Shown here: piece by piece, positions 19,486 through 29,058 of the stretch
How the letters are laid out: each line of letters begins with the position of its first letter
How positions within the stretch are numbered: the stretch's first letter is position 1
Assembly (NCBI GenBank): GCA_963846475.1
Contig: CAWJVZ010000004.1
Span: 186,001 to 250,000 of the forward strand
Reading direction: 5' to 3'
DNA length: 64,000 bases
Source of the DNA: DASWJZ01 sp963846475
Lineage (GTDB): Bacteria; Pseudomonadota; Alphaproteobacteria; Rhizobiales; Afifellaceae
Notes under the pieces: model-generated
Told to the model about the DNA's origin: nothing
The model's database searches: none
What the model saw: only the letters and a program-made list of their open reading frames with translations
Program-made: the position numbers and the translations under genes

Positions 19486-21756
19486 ATGAGCGTTGCCGCA
19501 GCAAGCGAGCCCACCTCCGAGTCCGCCGTCGGTCCGGTGGCCGACCGGACCCGTATCGCGCGATTCATCGGCCTTTTCGTCGTCGTCCTGGCGGTCGCCA
19601 CTTCGCTCACTTCCTTCCTGGTCCTGACCGGCCAGACCTCCATCCAGCCGACGCCGCTGGTCGTGCGCGACGGCGGGCATCGTCAACGGGCTGGTCGTGC
19701 TCGCGCTGATCGGCATCGTCGCCTACGAGGCGGCGGGCCTGTGGATCGCCCGCCGGCGCGGACGCGCGGCCTCACGCCTGCATGTGCGGATCGTGCTGCT
19801 GTTCTCTTTCATCGCGGCGCTGCCGGCGATCCTGATGGCGGTGATCGCCTCGATTACCCTGAACCAAGGCCTCGACCGCTGGTTCGCCGAGCGCACCGAG
19901 GCGATCATCGACACCTCGCGTTCGGTCGCCCAGGCCTATGTGCAGGAGCACAGCCGGGTGCTCGGCATCGATCTCCTCGCCATCGCCGGCGAGTTCAACC
20001 GCGTCACTCCGAACCTGGAGCAGAACGCCGCCGCGATCTCCGCCTATCTGAGCAACCAGGCAAAACTCCGCGGCCTCTCGACCATCCAGCTCATCCACCG
20101 GGATAGCAGCAAGATCGTCGAGGGCAAGACCGACACCAATCTCGCCGTGCCGCCGCCGCCGCAGGACATTTTCGCCGAGGCCGAGAGCGGCCGGCCGGCG
20201 CTGATCGCGCCCGGCACGACGAACCTCGTCGGCGGCGTCATCAAGCTCACCGGCTTCGACGACGTCTATCTCTATCTGGCGCGCCCGATCGACCCGAAGG
20301 TCACCCGCTACCTTCGCCTGACCGAGGAGAACGCAGCGGAATACGAGCAGCTGCAGGCGAACCGCTTCGGCGTGCAGGTCGCCTTCGCCATCCTGTTCGT
20401 CGGGGTCGCGCTTGGTCGTGCTTCTCTCGGCCATCTGGATCGGGCTCGGTTTTGCCCGCAGCCTGGTATCGCCGATCCGCAGGCTGATCGGCGCAGCCGA
20501 GCAGGTCTCGGCCGGCAATCTCGACGTCCACGTCCCGGCCCGCGGCTCGGCCGGCGATATCGGCTCGCTCGCGGCGACCTTCAACACCATGACCGGCCAG
20601 CTGAAGTCGCAGCGCGACGAGCTGCTCGCCGCCAACGACAAGATCGACGAGCGCCGCCGCTTCACCGAGGCCGTGCTGTCGGGAGTCTCCGCCGGCGTAA
20701 TCGGCCTCGACGAGAGCCGGCAGGGTGACTCTCGCCAACCGCTCGGCGCTCGCCGCGCTCGGCCTCGATGAAGGCGATCTGGTCGGCCGGCCTTTGGCGG
20801 AGGGGATCCCGGCGCTGCGGGCGGTCATCGACGAAGCGCAGCAGCGCAGCCGCGGCCCCGCGCACGCGCAGATCCAGCTGTTGCGCGGCGGCGAGCAGCG
20901 CACCTTCAACGTCCAGGTAACGCAGGAGCGCTCGGCCGGCCGGCTGGAAGGCCTCGTCGTGACGCTCGACGACATCACCGAGCTGATGGCGGCCCAGCGC
21001 CGCTCCGCCTGGGCCGACGTGGCGCGCCGTATCGCCCATGAGATCAAGAACCCGCTGACGCCGATCCAGCTCTCCGCCGAGCGACTGAAGCGCCGCTTCG
21101 GCACGCGCGTCGACGCCGAAGACCGCAAGATCTTCGACCAGTGCACCGAAACGATCGTCCGCCAGGTCGGCGACATCCGCCGCATGGTCGACGAGTTCTC
21201 CGGCTTCGCCCGCATGCCGAAGCCCATCATGGAGGATCGCGACCTTCGCGAGGTCGTCCGCGAGGCGGTATTCCTGCAGGAAGTCGGCAATCCGAACATC
21301 CGCTTCAGGCTGGATCTGCCGGAGGCTCCTGTCATGGCGCGTATCGACCACCGCCTGGTCACCCAGGCGCTCACCAATGTGGTGAAGAACGCCACCGAGG
21401 CGATCGAAGCGGCGGGCCGCCTCGACAGCGAGCCTGGCATCATCGTCGTCCGCGTCGCGGAGGAGCCCGGCGCGGCCATTGTCGAGGTCGAGGACAACGG
21501 CAAGGGCCTGCCCGACAAGGATCGCGAGAAGCTCCTCGAGCCCTACATGACTACGCGCGAGAAGGGCACCGGTCTCGGCCTCGCCATCGTCCGAAAAATC
21601 ATGGAGGAGCATGGCGGCTCGATCGCGCTTCTCGATGCCGGTGCCGGCGCCGGCCGCGGGGCGCGGGTGCGGCTGCTGTTCCCGGTGGATGGCGAGCTCG
21701 AACAGGCGATCGCCGCGGCGGCGATGGCTCATGAGAAAACCAGGGAGATTGTTTGA
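19486..21756 (+). CDS. ntrY: nitrogen-regulation sensor histidine kinase NtrY, three frameshifts
   Basis: Membrane kinase partnered with NtrX. Reading through the breaks: N-terminal helix IGLFVVVLAVATSLTSFLVL, further helices around IVNGLVVLALIGIVAYEA and IVLLFSFIAALPAILMAV, a periplasmic sensor part, a helix before HAMP (SLVSPIRRLIGAAEQVSAG), PAS, H box ARRIAHEIKNPLTPIQLSAE, N box TNVVKNATEAIE, G1 VEDNGKGLPD and G2 GTGLGLAIVRKIM. Single-base removals at 19675-19677, 20412 and 20717-20718 join the four pieces into about 756 residues. ntrX follows two bases after the stop. Confidence 0.92.
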
Positions 21757-21758
21757 CC

Positions 21759-23117
21759 ATGGCGGCGGACATTCTTGTCGTCGACGACGAGGCCGACATT
21801 CGCGAGATCGTCGCCGGCATTCTTGACGACGAAGGCCACTCGACGCGTACCGCGAGCGACAGCGACAGCGCGCTGGCCGCGATTTCGGCGCGCCGCCCTG
21901 GCCTCATCTTCCTCGATATCTGGCTGCAGGGCAGCCGGCTCGACGGGCTCTCGCTCCTCGACCAGATCCATGGCCAGCACGCCGATCTTCCGGTCGTGAT
22001 CATTTCCGGCCATGGCAATGTCGAGACCGCCGTATCCGCCATCAAGCGCGGCGCCTACGACTATATCGAGAAGCCGTTCAAGGCCGACCGTTTGGTGCTG
22101 GTTGCAGAACGGGCGCTTGAGGCCTCCGCCCTGAAGCGGGAAGTGGCCGACCTAAAGCATCGCTCCGGCGATTCCGACGATCTGGTCGGCTCCTCCGGTG
22201 TGATGAACCATCTGCGCCAGACGCTGGATCGAATTGCCCCGACCAACAGCCGAATCATGATTTTCGGGCCTTCCGGCTCCGGCAAGGAGCAGGTGGCCCG
22301 GGGTATTCACGCTCTATCAAACCGGTCGGGCGGGCCCTTTGTAGTTCTCAACGCGGCGGCGATCACCCCTGACCGCATGGAGATGGAGCTGTTCGGCACC
22401 GAGCCGCGGAACGGCGCCGGCCGGGTTGGTGCTCTGGAAGAAGCGCATGGCGGCACGCTTTACCTCGACGAGATCGCCGACATGCCGCGCGAGACGCAGA
22501 ACAAGATCCTGCGCGTGCTCGTTGATCAGAGCTTCGAGCGGGTAGGGGGCTCGACCAAGGTGAAGGTCGACGTGCGTGTCCTCTCCTCTACTGCCCGCGA
22601 TCTGGAAGGCGCCATCCAGGAGGGCCGCTTTCGCGAGGACCTCTTCCACCGGCTGAGCGTCGTGCCGCTCCGCGTCCCCGCGCTTGCCGAGCGCCGCGAG
22701 GATATTCCTGAGCTGGTCGCCCATTTCATGAGCCAGCTTTCGGGCGCCACGGGCTTGCCGGTGCGCCGCATCGGCGACGACGCGATGGCGGTGCTGCAGG
22801 CACACGACTGGCCCGGCAACCTCCGTCAGCTCCGCAACAATGTGGAGCGGCTGATGATCTTGACCCGCGCCGATCCCGACGCAGTGATCACCGCCGACAT
22901 GCTGCCGCGCGAGATCGGCGAAATCCTGCCGTCGACGCCGGCTCAGGGTGGCGCTCACATCATGTCGCTGCCGCTCCGCGAGGCGCGCGAGGTGTTCGAG
23001 CGCGAATATCTGACCGCCCAGATCAACCGTTTCAGCGGCAACATTTCTAGGACGGCAGAGTTCGTCGGCATGGAGCGCTCGGCCCTGCACCGGAAGCTGA
23101 AGAGCCTCGGGGTCTGA
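21759..23117 (+). CDS. ntrX: NtrX-family response regulator
   Basis: Partner of NtrY; in alphaproteobacteria NtrX affects nitrogen and redox control, envelope and cell cycle. Receiver with ADILVVDDEADIREIV and the phospho-Asp in LIFLDIWLQGS; AAA+ domain with Walker A GPSGSGKEQ and Walker B GGTLYLDEIADM; Fis-type C-terminus (NISRTAEFVGMERSALHRKL). The sigma-54 GAFTGA loop is not there: the matching stretch reads GTEPRNGAGRVGALEEA, so it is unlikely to act as a normal sigma-54 activator. Intact at 452 residues. ATG 21759 preferred over an in-frame TTG at 21753 that overlaps the ntrY stop. Confidence 0.94.
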   Translation: MAADILVVDDEADIREIVAGILDDEGHSTRTASDSDSALAAISARRPGLIFLDIWLQGSRLDGLSLLDQIHGQHADLPVVIISGHGNVETAVSAIKRGAYDYIEKPFKADRLVLVAERALEASALKREVADLKHRSGDSDDLVGSSGVMNHLRQTLDRIAPTNSRIMIFGPSGSGKEQVARGIHALSNRSGGPFVVLNAAAITPDRMEMELFGTEPRNGAGRVGALEEAHGGTLYLDEIADMPRETQNKILRVLVDQSFERVGGSTKVKVDVRVLSSTARDLEGAIQEGRFREDLFHRLSVVPLRVPALAERREDIPELVAHFMSQLSGATGLPVRRIGDDAMAVLQAHDWPGNLRQLRNNVERLMILTRADPDAVITADMLPREIGEILPSTPAQGGAHIMSLPLREAREVFEREYLTAQINRFSGNISRTAEFVGMERSALHRKLKSLGV

Positions 23118-23978
23118 ATGTCGCGTATCGCTTATGTGAACGGCCGCTATGTGCCGCATGCCCGGGCGGAAGTGCATATCGAGGATCGCGGCTATCAGTT
23201 CGCCGACGGGGTCTACGAAGTCTGCGAGATCTACGACGGATACATCGTCGACGAGACGCGCCACCTCGACCGCCTGGAGCGCTCGCTCCGCGAGCTGGCG
23301 ATCCGCATGCCGGTTCCGCGCAACGCGCTCAGGATCATTCTCCGCGAGGTCATCCGCCGCAACCGTGTCCGTGACGGAATGGTGTATGTCCAGGCGACCC
23401 GTGGGGTGGCTCGCCGCGACCACCCATTTCCCCCCGCCACCACGCGGCCGGCGCTGGTCGTGACGGCCAAGAACGTCCCCCGCGCCAAGGGCGACCGCAT
23501 GGCGGAGGAGGGCGTCGGCGTGATCACCCTGCCCGACAACCGCTGGGAGCGCGTCGACATCAAGAGCGTCGGCCTCCTTCCGAACGCACTCGCCAAGCAG
23601 AAGGCCAAGGAGGCTGGCGCGCGCGAGGCCTGGTTCGTCGACCGCGACGGTTTTGTCACCGAGGGCGCCTCCACCACCGCCTGGATCGTCACGCCCGAGG
23701 GCGACCTGGTCACCCGCCCGAACGGCCCGGAAATCCTGCCCGGCGTGACCCGGCTCACCGCCGCCGAGGTGGCGCACCGGGCTGGCCTCAACGTGGTGGA
23801 GCGGAAGTTCACTGTGGCCGAGGCGAAGGCAGCGCGCGAGGCGTTCATGACCGCCGCCAGCACCATTGTCATGCCCATCGTGACGATCGACGGCGTTCCG
23901 GTGGCGAACGGCCACCCCGGACTGGTCGCTGCGCAGCTCAGGGCGGCCTTCCACGATGTCGCCGAAAAGCTCCGGTGA
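23118..23978 (+). CDS. dat: D-amino-acid transaminase (class IV aminotransferase)
   Basis: PLP enzyme of fold type IV, 286 residues, with the family start RIAYVNGRYVPHARAEVHIEDR, the catalytic lysine in the IKSVGLLPNALAKQ segment and the C-terminal VTEGASTTAWIV and GPEILPGVTR. Such enzymes move amino groups between D-amino acids and 2-oxo acids; branched-chain or aminodeoxychorismate activity is less likely from the motif pattern. The gene directly follows ntrX with no gap and is normally found between ntrX and hfq in rhizobia. Confidence 0.9.
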   Translation: MSRIAYVNGRYVPHARAEVHIEDRGYQFADGVYEVCEIYDGYIVDETRHLDRLERSLRELAIRMPVPRNALRIILREVIRRNRVRDGMVYVQATRGVARRDHPFPPATTRPALVVTAKNVPRAKGDRMAEEGVGVITLPDNRWERVDIKSVGLLPNALAKQKAKEAGAREAWFVDRDGFVTEGASTTAWIVTPEGDLVTRPNGPEILPGVTRLTAAEVAHRAGLNVVERKFTVAEAKAAREAFMTAASTIVMPIVTIDGVPVANGHPGLVAAQLRAAFHDVAEKLR

Positions 23979-24080
23979 GGAGCGCCCGCCCTGGCGGACC
24001 GCGCTTTGGGGCAGGGGGGTGACAGTGCACTGCAAAAGGGGCAATCTGTCGGCGAAGCGCGAAAGACCGGGCCGACCTTA

Positions 24081-24332
24081 ATGGCTGAAAAGAGTCACAA
24101 TCTCCAGGACACGTTTCTCAATCATGTCCGCAAGGCCAAAATTCCGCTCACCATTTTCCTGGTCAACGGCGTGAAGCTGCAGGGCGTCGTCACCTGGTTC
24201 GATAATTTTTGCCTGCTCTTGCGGCGCGACGGCCATTCGCAGCTTGTCTACAAGCACGCCATCTCCACGGTCATGCCCTCCCATCCGGTACAGCTGTTCG
24301 AGCCGGAGAACGAAGACGTCAGCGAGACCTGA
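24081..24332 (+). CDS. hfq: RNA chaperone Hfq
   Basis: Hexameric Sm-like protein that pairs small RNAs with mRNAs. 83 residues; Sm1 motif FLVNGVKLQGVVTWFDNF and Sm2 motif LVYKHAISTVMP; the proximal-face QDTFLNHVRK is conserved. ATG at 24081 matches homologues; the open frame upstream to 24006 is ignored. hflX starts at the next base after the stop, the usual hfq-hflX pair. Confidence 0.97.
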   Translation: MAEKSHNLQDTFLNHVRKAKIPLTIFLVNGVKLQGVVTWFDNFCLLLRRDGHSQLVYKHAISTVMPSHPVQLFEPENEDVSET

Positions 24333-25754
24333 TTGAAGCCTCGCGACCGGCGCGCCGAAAGAGAGCTTGCCAGGGACGTGCCCGCGCGTGCGGATCGCGC
24401 CGCCTCGTCCAGCGGGCCGACACGGGCTGTGGTAATTCTCCCCGAGCGGCGTCAGCAGGCGGGCGAGGACCCCGGCTCGGCGGCGCGCACGAGCGGTGAG
24501 CAGCTGGCCGAAGCGGTAAGCCTCGCGGAGGCGATCGGGCTTGATGTCGCGGCGACGCTGATCGCGCCGGTGCGCAAACCCACCCCCTCGACTTTGTTCG
24601 GGGCCGGGAAGGTGGAGGAGATCGCCGCTCTCGTGCGCGTGCACGAAGCGGAGCTCGTCATCGTCGATCATCCGTTGACGCCGGTACAGCAGCGCAATCT
24701 CGAAGAAGCCTGGTCGGCCAAGGTGCTCGATCGCACCGGCTTGATCCTGGAGATTTTCGGCGAGCGCGCGCAGACGAAGGAGGGCCGTTTGCAGGTCGAG
24801 CTCGCCCACCTCAACTACCAGAAGAGCCGGCTGGTGCGCTCCTGGACGCATCTGGAGCGCCAACGGGGGGGCCACGGATTTCTCGGCGGCCCCGGCGAGA
24901 CGCAGATCGAGGCCGACCGCCGGCAGATCCAGACCCGCATCCGGCAGATCGAGGGCCAACTCGACAAGGTGCGCAACATGCGTTCCGTGCACCGGGCGGA
25001 GCGCAAGCGCGTGCCGCGCCCGATCGCCGCGCTGGTTGGCTACACCAATGCCGGCAAGTCGAGCTTGTTCAACAGGCTCACTGGCGCGGATATCCTGGCC
25101 AAAGACATGGTGTTCGCGACGCTGGACCCGACGCTACGGCGGGTCCGTCTCCCGCACGGTGAGGAGCTCATTTTATCCGACACGGTCGGTTTCATCTCCG
25201 ATCTGCCGACGACGCTGGTCGCCGCCTTCCGGGCCACGCTGGAGGAGGTGCTGGAGGCCGATGTCATCTTGCATGTGCGCGATATCGCCTCGCCGGAAAC
25301 CGCTCAGCAGGCGCAGGATGTCATGAAAGTCCTTGGCGAGCTCGGCATCCATGCCGGCCAGGACCGCAGAATCATCGAGGTATGGAACAAGATGGATCTG
25401 CTCGAGCCCGCCCAGCGCGAGGCGCTTAGAAGCAAGATCGCTGCTGCCGAGCCGCCTGCGGTGCTCGTCTCGGCGGCGACGGGCGAGGGGGTTCCCGCGC
25501 TCCTCGAAGCCATAGAAGCCAAGTTGATGGGCGGTAGGCTCACCATCGTCGTCGACCTCGGCCCCGATCAGCTGAGCGCGGCGACTTGGCTCTACGAGAA
25601 CACCGAGGTGATGGCGCGGAGCGACGATCCCGAGACCGGTCGGGCGCGGCTCACCGTTCGGGTCGCCGAGCAGCGCATGGCGCCATTCCACAGTTGGGCG
25701 GAGCGGGAGCACGTCAGCCTGGCGGCTCCTGAGAAGGCGGGCAGGGTGGCCTGA
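24333..25754 (+). CDS. hflX: ribosome-associated GTPase HflX
   Basis: GTPase that binds the 50S subunit and splits stalled ribosomes. N-terminal HflX domain with PTLFG-like PSTLFGAGKVEEI and the glycine-rich GGHGFLGGPGETQIEADRR; G1 GYTNAGKSSLFN, G3 DTVGFISDLP, G4 NKMD. 473 residues, intact. Start taken as TTG 24333, immediately after the hfq stop; the first 40 or so residues are not conserved, so a later start is possible. Probably one transcript with hfq. Confidence 0.94.
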   Translation: MKPRDRRAERELARDVPARADRAASSSGPTRAVVILPERRQQAGEDPGSAARTSGEQLAEAVSLAEAIGLDVAATLIAPVRKPTPSTLFGAGKVEEIAALVRVHEAELVIVDHPLTPVQQRNLEEAWSAKVLDRTGLILEIFGERAQTKEGRLQVELAHLNYQKSRLVRSWTHLERQRGGHGFLGGPGETQIEADRRQIQTRIRQIEGQLDKVRNMRSVHRAERKRVPRPIAALVGYTNAGKSSLFNRLTGADILAKDMVFATLDPTLRRVRLPHGEELILSDTVGFISDLPTTLVAAFRATLEEVLEADVILHVRDIASPETAQQAQDVMKVLGELGIHAGQDRRIIEVWNKMDLLEPAQREALRSKIAAAEPPAVLVSAATGEGVPALLEAIEAKLMGGRLTIVVDLGPDQLSAATWLYENTEVMARSDDPETGRARLTVRVAEQRMAPFHSWAEREHVSLAAPEKAGRVA

Positions 25755-25759
25755 CCGGC

Positions 25760-26594
25760 TCAGGCTTTCAAATCGAGCCGCTTCGCCTCCGTCCAGATCG
25801 CTTCCATCTCCTCCAGGGAGGCGTCTTTCAATTCCTCGCCGCCGGCTTCAAGCACCTTCTCTATGTAGCTGAAACGGCGAACGAATTTGGCATTCGAACG
25901 CCTGAGGGCCTTTTCCGGATCGATATGCAGGTGGCGGCCGAGGTTGGCAACGGCGAACAGGATATCGCCGAGCTCGTCTTCCAGCCGGTCATAATCCTTC
26001 CGCTCGGTGGAAAGCTCTTCCTCGAGCTCGTCCAGCTCCTCGCGGGTCTTGGCGATCACGGCGAGCGGATCGTTCCAGTCGAAGCCAACGGTGCCGGCGC
26101 GCTTCTGTAGCTTTACGGCGCGAGTCAGCGCCGGCAATGCGACCGGGACGTCTGCAAGCAGTCCGCCGTATGATTTGCTGTCCGCACCGGCGGGACGGAG
26201 CGTGGCGCGGGCGGCTTTTTCATCCTCCTTGATCGCCTCCCAGCTCTCCTTGACGTGCGCGGCATCGCGCGCATCGAGTTGGCCGAACACGTGCGGATGG
26301 CGGCGGATCATCTTGCCGGTAATCGAACTCGACGACATCGCCGAAGCCGAAAATTCCATCTTCCTCGGCCATCTGTGCATGGAAGACCACCTGGAGAAGG
26401 AGGTCGCCGAGCTCGTCCTTCAGATCGTCAAGATCTCCCCGCTCTATGGCATCCGCAACCTCGTATGCTTCCTCGATCGTGTAGGGGGCAATCGTCGAGA
26501 AATCCTGCTCGAGGTCCCAGGGGCAGCCGGTAACGGGCGTGCGGAGCTGCGCCATGATTGCAAGAAGCTCTCGGATGTCCTTGCTCGGCTTCAT
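25760..26594 (-). CDS. mazG: nucleoside triphosphate pyrophosphohydrolase MazG, one frameshift
   Basis: Hydrolyses nucleoside triphosphates to monophosphates and pyrophosphate. Two MazG domains: the first with LRTPVTGCPWDLEQDF, EEAYEVADAIE and DDLKDELGDLLLQVVFHA, the second with KLQKRAGTVGFDWND and DRLEDELGDILFAVANLGRH. The frame breaks after GFGDVVE; removing one base from AA at 26326-26327 restores SITGKMIRRHPHVFG and about 278 residues. ATG 26594 chosen from homologues (MKPSKDIRELL). Convergent with hflX. Confidence 0.92.
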
Positions 26595-26623
26595 TATTCC
26601 CGTGGTCTCCAACGAGGCGAAAG

Positions 26624-26908
26624 TCATGTCGCGGCGGAGGCGCGGTCCACATGGCCGAGGTCGCGGTCCGGGTCGATCCTGTCGCGCACGCGCCGCTTCA
26701 GCTCCTGCACGTCCGGGAAGCCGCCGTCGCGCTGTCTTTCCCAGACGATTTCGCCGTCCACTTCTATCTGGAAGGCGCCGCCGGTGGTGGGGATCAATGC
26801 GACCTCGCCAAGATCCTCGGCAAAGGTCGAGAGGAGCTCCTGCGCCATCCAGGCAGAACGAAGCAGCCAGTTGCATTGACGGCAATAGGTGATCGCGACC
26901 CGCGGCAT
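26624..26908 (-). CDS. SelT/SelW/SelH-family thioredoxin-like protein (Cys form)
   Basis: 94 residues beginning MPRVAITYCRQCNWLLRS; the CRQC replaces the Cys-x-x-Sec of animal selenoprotein W. The rest (EVALIPTTGGAFQIEVDG, FPDVQELKRRVRD) is the Rdx-family fold. Bacterial members are presumed small redox proteins of unknown partner. It lies 29 bases upstream of mazG on the same strand, a common rhizobial arrangement. Confidence 0.9.
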   Translation of the reverse strand: MPRVAITYCRQCNWLLRSAWMAQELLSTFAEDLGEVALIPTTGGAFQIEVDGEIVWERQRDGGFPDVQELKRRVRDRIDPDRDLGHVDRASAAT

Positions 26909-26955
26909 CGTTCATCCCGTTTGCTTAGATCGGGCTTGGCCGCTTTATACCCGCC

Positions 26956-27190
26956 ATGCGCAGCCGATCGCTACGATTTCAGACGGCCGAGATCGCCGAT
27001 TGCGCGGAGATCGCCAAGCTTTCGCGACGTTCCGCCATGCCTTGGCTGCCCGACCTCCCGCTCTCGGGTCTTCCGCCGCAACATTCGCCCATCCGGGCAT
27101 CCGGTTCTATGAGAGCAGGGGCTTCGCCTGATCGGCTCGATGCACGGAGACAACGAGGGGAGTCGAAGCGCTCAAGAGCGGTCAGGCTAG
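26956..27190 (+). pseudogene. remnant of a GNAT-family N-acetyltransferase
   Basis: Two pieces of a GNAT protein are joined with the middle missing. The start MRSRSLRFQTAEIADC resembles a GNAT N-terminus, with SAMPWLPDLP after it; in another frame HPGIRFYESRGF, then IGSMHGDNEG after a further shift, is the usual GNAT C-terminal helix and strand. The acetyl-CoA-binding loop that should lie between is absent. A true deletion, not only a one-base error, so it is called a pseudogene. Confidence 0.5.
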
Positions 27191-27456
27191 GGCAGCGTTC
27201 GTTCGCATAAGGTATATTATGGAACTATTCGGGCGCAGCTACGGCGACGGTGCCTCGCCTGAAACCCGATCGAGCAAACCGCCCGAGGATGGCCGCTCTT
27301 AATCGGTTCGGCGCTTCCTCGTTATAGAGGATGGCATGTTCGGGCGATGTTCGGCATCGAGCTTGCGCGCGGAAATCTGAATGACGACGGGGTGCTACGG
27401 GATTTCTTTTGCCCGAACATTGCGGCGCGCCGGGGCTGATCGTTTGCTGGCTTAGT
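27191..27456. other. intergenic stretch, no gene seen
   Basis: About 270 bases between the GNAT remnant and the MBL-hydrolase gene. It contains short open frames only and no clear terminator, promoter or RNA structure. Some of it may be further debris of the GNAT gene region. Confidence 0.4.
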
Positions 27457-28272
27457 CTACTCCCTCAGCGGCAGCTCAATCACCATTCCATCGTAACCGG
27501 GCTCCACATTGTCGGGCAGCGAATCGCGGAGCGTCTCGTAGTCGAGGTCTACGTGCATGTGGGTCAGCACCGCTCGTCTCGGCTTCAGCCGGTCGATCCA
27601 GCCGAGCGCTTGGTCGAGCGACAGATGGCTCGGATGCGGCGTATGGCGCAGCGCATCGAGGATCCAGACATCCAGGTCCTGCAGCCGGTATTCGGCCTCG
27701 TCGTCGAGGTCGCTGATGTCAGGCGAGTACGCGAGCCCGCCGATGCGGAACGCCAGCGAATTGATGCGGCCGTGGATCTGGTTGATCGGCAGCGCGGTGA
27801 TGGCGCCGCCCGCCCCATCGATCGTCACCGCCTCGCCCGCCGTAATCTCATGCGCGTTTAGGATGGGCGGATACTCGCTGCCCGGCGGCGTCTCGAAGCA
27901 ATAGCCGAAGCCCTGGCGGAGCCGCTCCATGGTCTGCGCATCGGCATAGATGTCGACGCGCCGCCGCATGTTGATCACGAAGCCGCGGAGATCGTCGATG
28001 CCGTGGATGTGGTCGGCATGCGGATGCGTGTAGAGCACCCCGTCGAGTGTGCCGAAGCCGGCGGCGAGAGCCTGTTCGCGCAAGTCCGGGCTCGTGTCCA
28101 CGAGTACGCGCGTCGTCTGCCCGGGCGCCGCCATGCGCTCCGCAAGCAGCGAGCAGCGGCGGCGCCGATTTCGTGGATTGCCGGGGTCGCAGGCCCCCCA
28201 ATCCCCGCCGATGCGTGGCACTCCCGGCGACGAACCGCAGCCGAGCACCGTGAATCGCAGCCGATCAGCCAC
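27457..28272 (-). CDS. MBL-fold metal-dependent hydrolase
   Basis: 271 residues of the metallo-beta-lactamase superfamily, related to PhnP-type phosphodiesterases. N-terminal LRFTVLGCGSSPGVPRIGG, metal-binding HPHADHIHGIDD, and later metal ligands in INQIHGRI, YSPDISDL and LTHMHVDLDYE. The substrate in this subgroup is unknown. It lies 5 bases after tatD, at the end of the tmk-holB-metG-tatD operon, where this gene is found across rhizobia. Confidence 0.9.
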   Translation of the reverse strand: MADRLRFTVLGCGSSPGVPRIGGDWGACDPGNPRNRRRRCSLLAERMAAPGQTTRVLVDTSPDLREQALAAGFGTLDGVLYTHPHADHIHGIDDLRGFVINMRRRVDIYADAQTMERLRQGFGYCFETPPGSEYPPILNAHEITAGEAVTIDGAGGAITALPINQIHGRINSLAFRIGGLAYSPDISDLDDEAEYRLQDLDVWILDALRHTPHPSHLSLDQALGWIDRLKPRRAVLTHMHVDLDYETLRDSLPDNVEPGYDGMVIELPLRE

Positions 28273-28277
28273 GCTTC

Positions 28278-29058
28278 TCAGCGCCGCGGCACTTTGGAAT
28301 AGAGCCGATGAAAATTCTCGGTCGTCTGCGCGGCGATTTCCTCGCAGCTGAGGCCTCGCACTTCTGCGAGCACGGCCGCGGTGTGGGCCACGAAAGCCGG
28401 CTCATTGCGCTTTCCCCGATGCGGCGGCGGCGCCAGATACGGCGCGTCCGTCTCCACCAGGATGCGGTCGGCCGGCAAGTCGCGCGCGATCTCCCGGATG
28501 GCGCCGGAGTTCTTGAAAGTCAGGATGCCGGAGAAGGAGACGTAGTGGCCGAGCGCGATGCCGGTCTCCGCCAGCTGCCGCCCGGAGGAGAAGCAGTGGA
28601 GAACCGCCGGAAATGCGCCCTCCTCCGTCTCCTCTTTCAAGATGGTCGCCATGTCTGCGTCCGCGTCGCGGGCATGGATGACCAAGCGGCAGTCCAGTCA
28701 TCCGCGCCGCCGCAATATGGGTGCGTAGTCCGGACGCCTGCGCCTCGCGCGGCGCGTTGTCATAATAATAGTCGAGGCCCGCCTCGCCGATCGCCACTAC
28801 CTTCGGGTGCTCAGCCATCCCGGCCAGCTGCTCCGCTGTGACGTCGAGCTCCTCGTGGGCATTGTGCGGATGCGTTCCGACCGAGCAAAAGATCTCGTCA
28901 TAGCGCTCGGCGATCGCCTTCACTTGAGCGAAGCGGCGGATGCGCGTGCAGATCGTCACCATCTGGTCCACGCCCGCCGCATGCGCCCGCGCGACGACCC
29001 CGTCGAGGTCGTCGGCGAAATCGGGGAAGTCGAGATGACAGTGATGATCGACAAGCAT
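28278..29058 (-). CDS. tatD: TatD-family deoxyribonuclease, one frameshift
   Basis: Metal-dependent DNase of the TIM-barrel TatD family. N-terminal LVDHHCHLDFPDF with the HxH ligands, VGTHPHNAHEE, AIGEAGLDYYYDNAP, then in another frame VIHARDADADM, VLHCFSSG and ILVETDAPYLAPPPHRG. Removing one base from CC at 28682-28683 joins the two halves into about 259 residues. Its start overlaps the metG stop (TGATG). The break is probably an insertion error. Confidence 0.92.

Noticed and set aside
26624..26908. Selenoprotein (SelW with Sec)
   Set aside because: The motif is Cys-x-x-Cys; no in-frame TGA is present at the Sec position.
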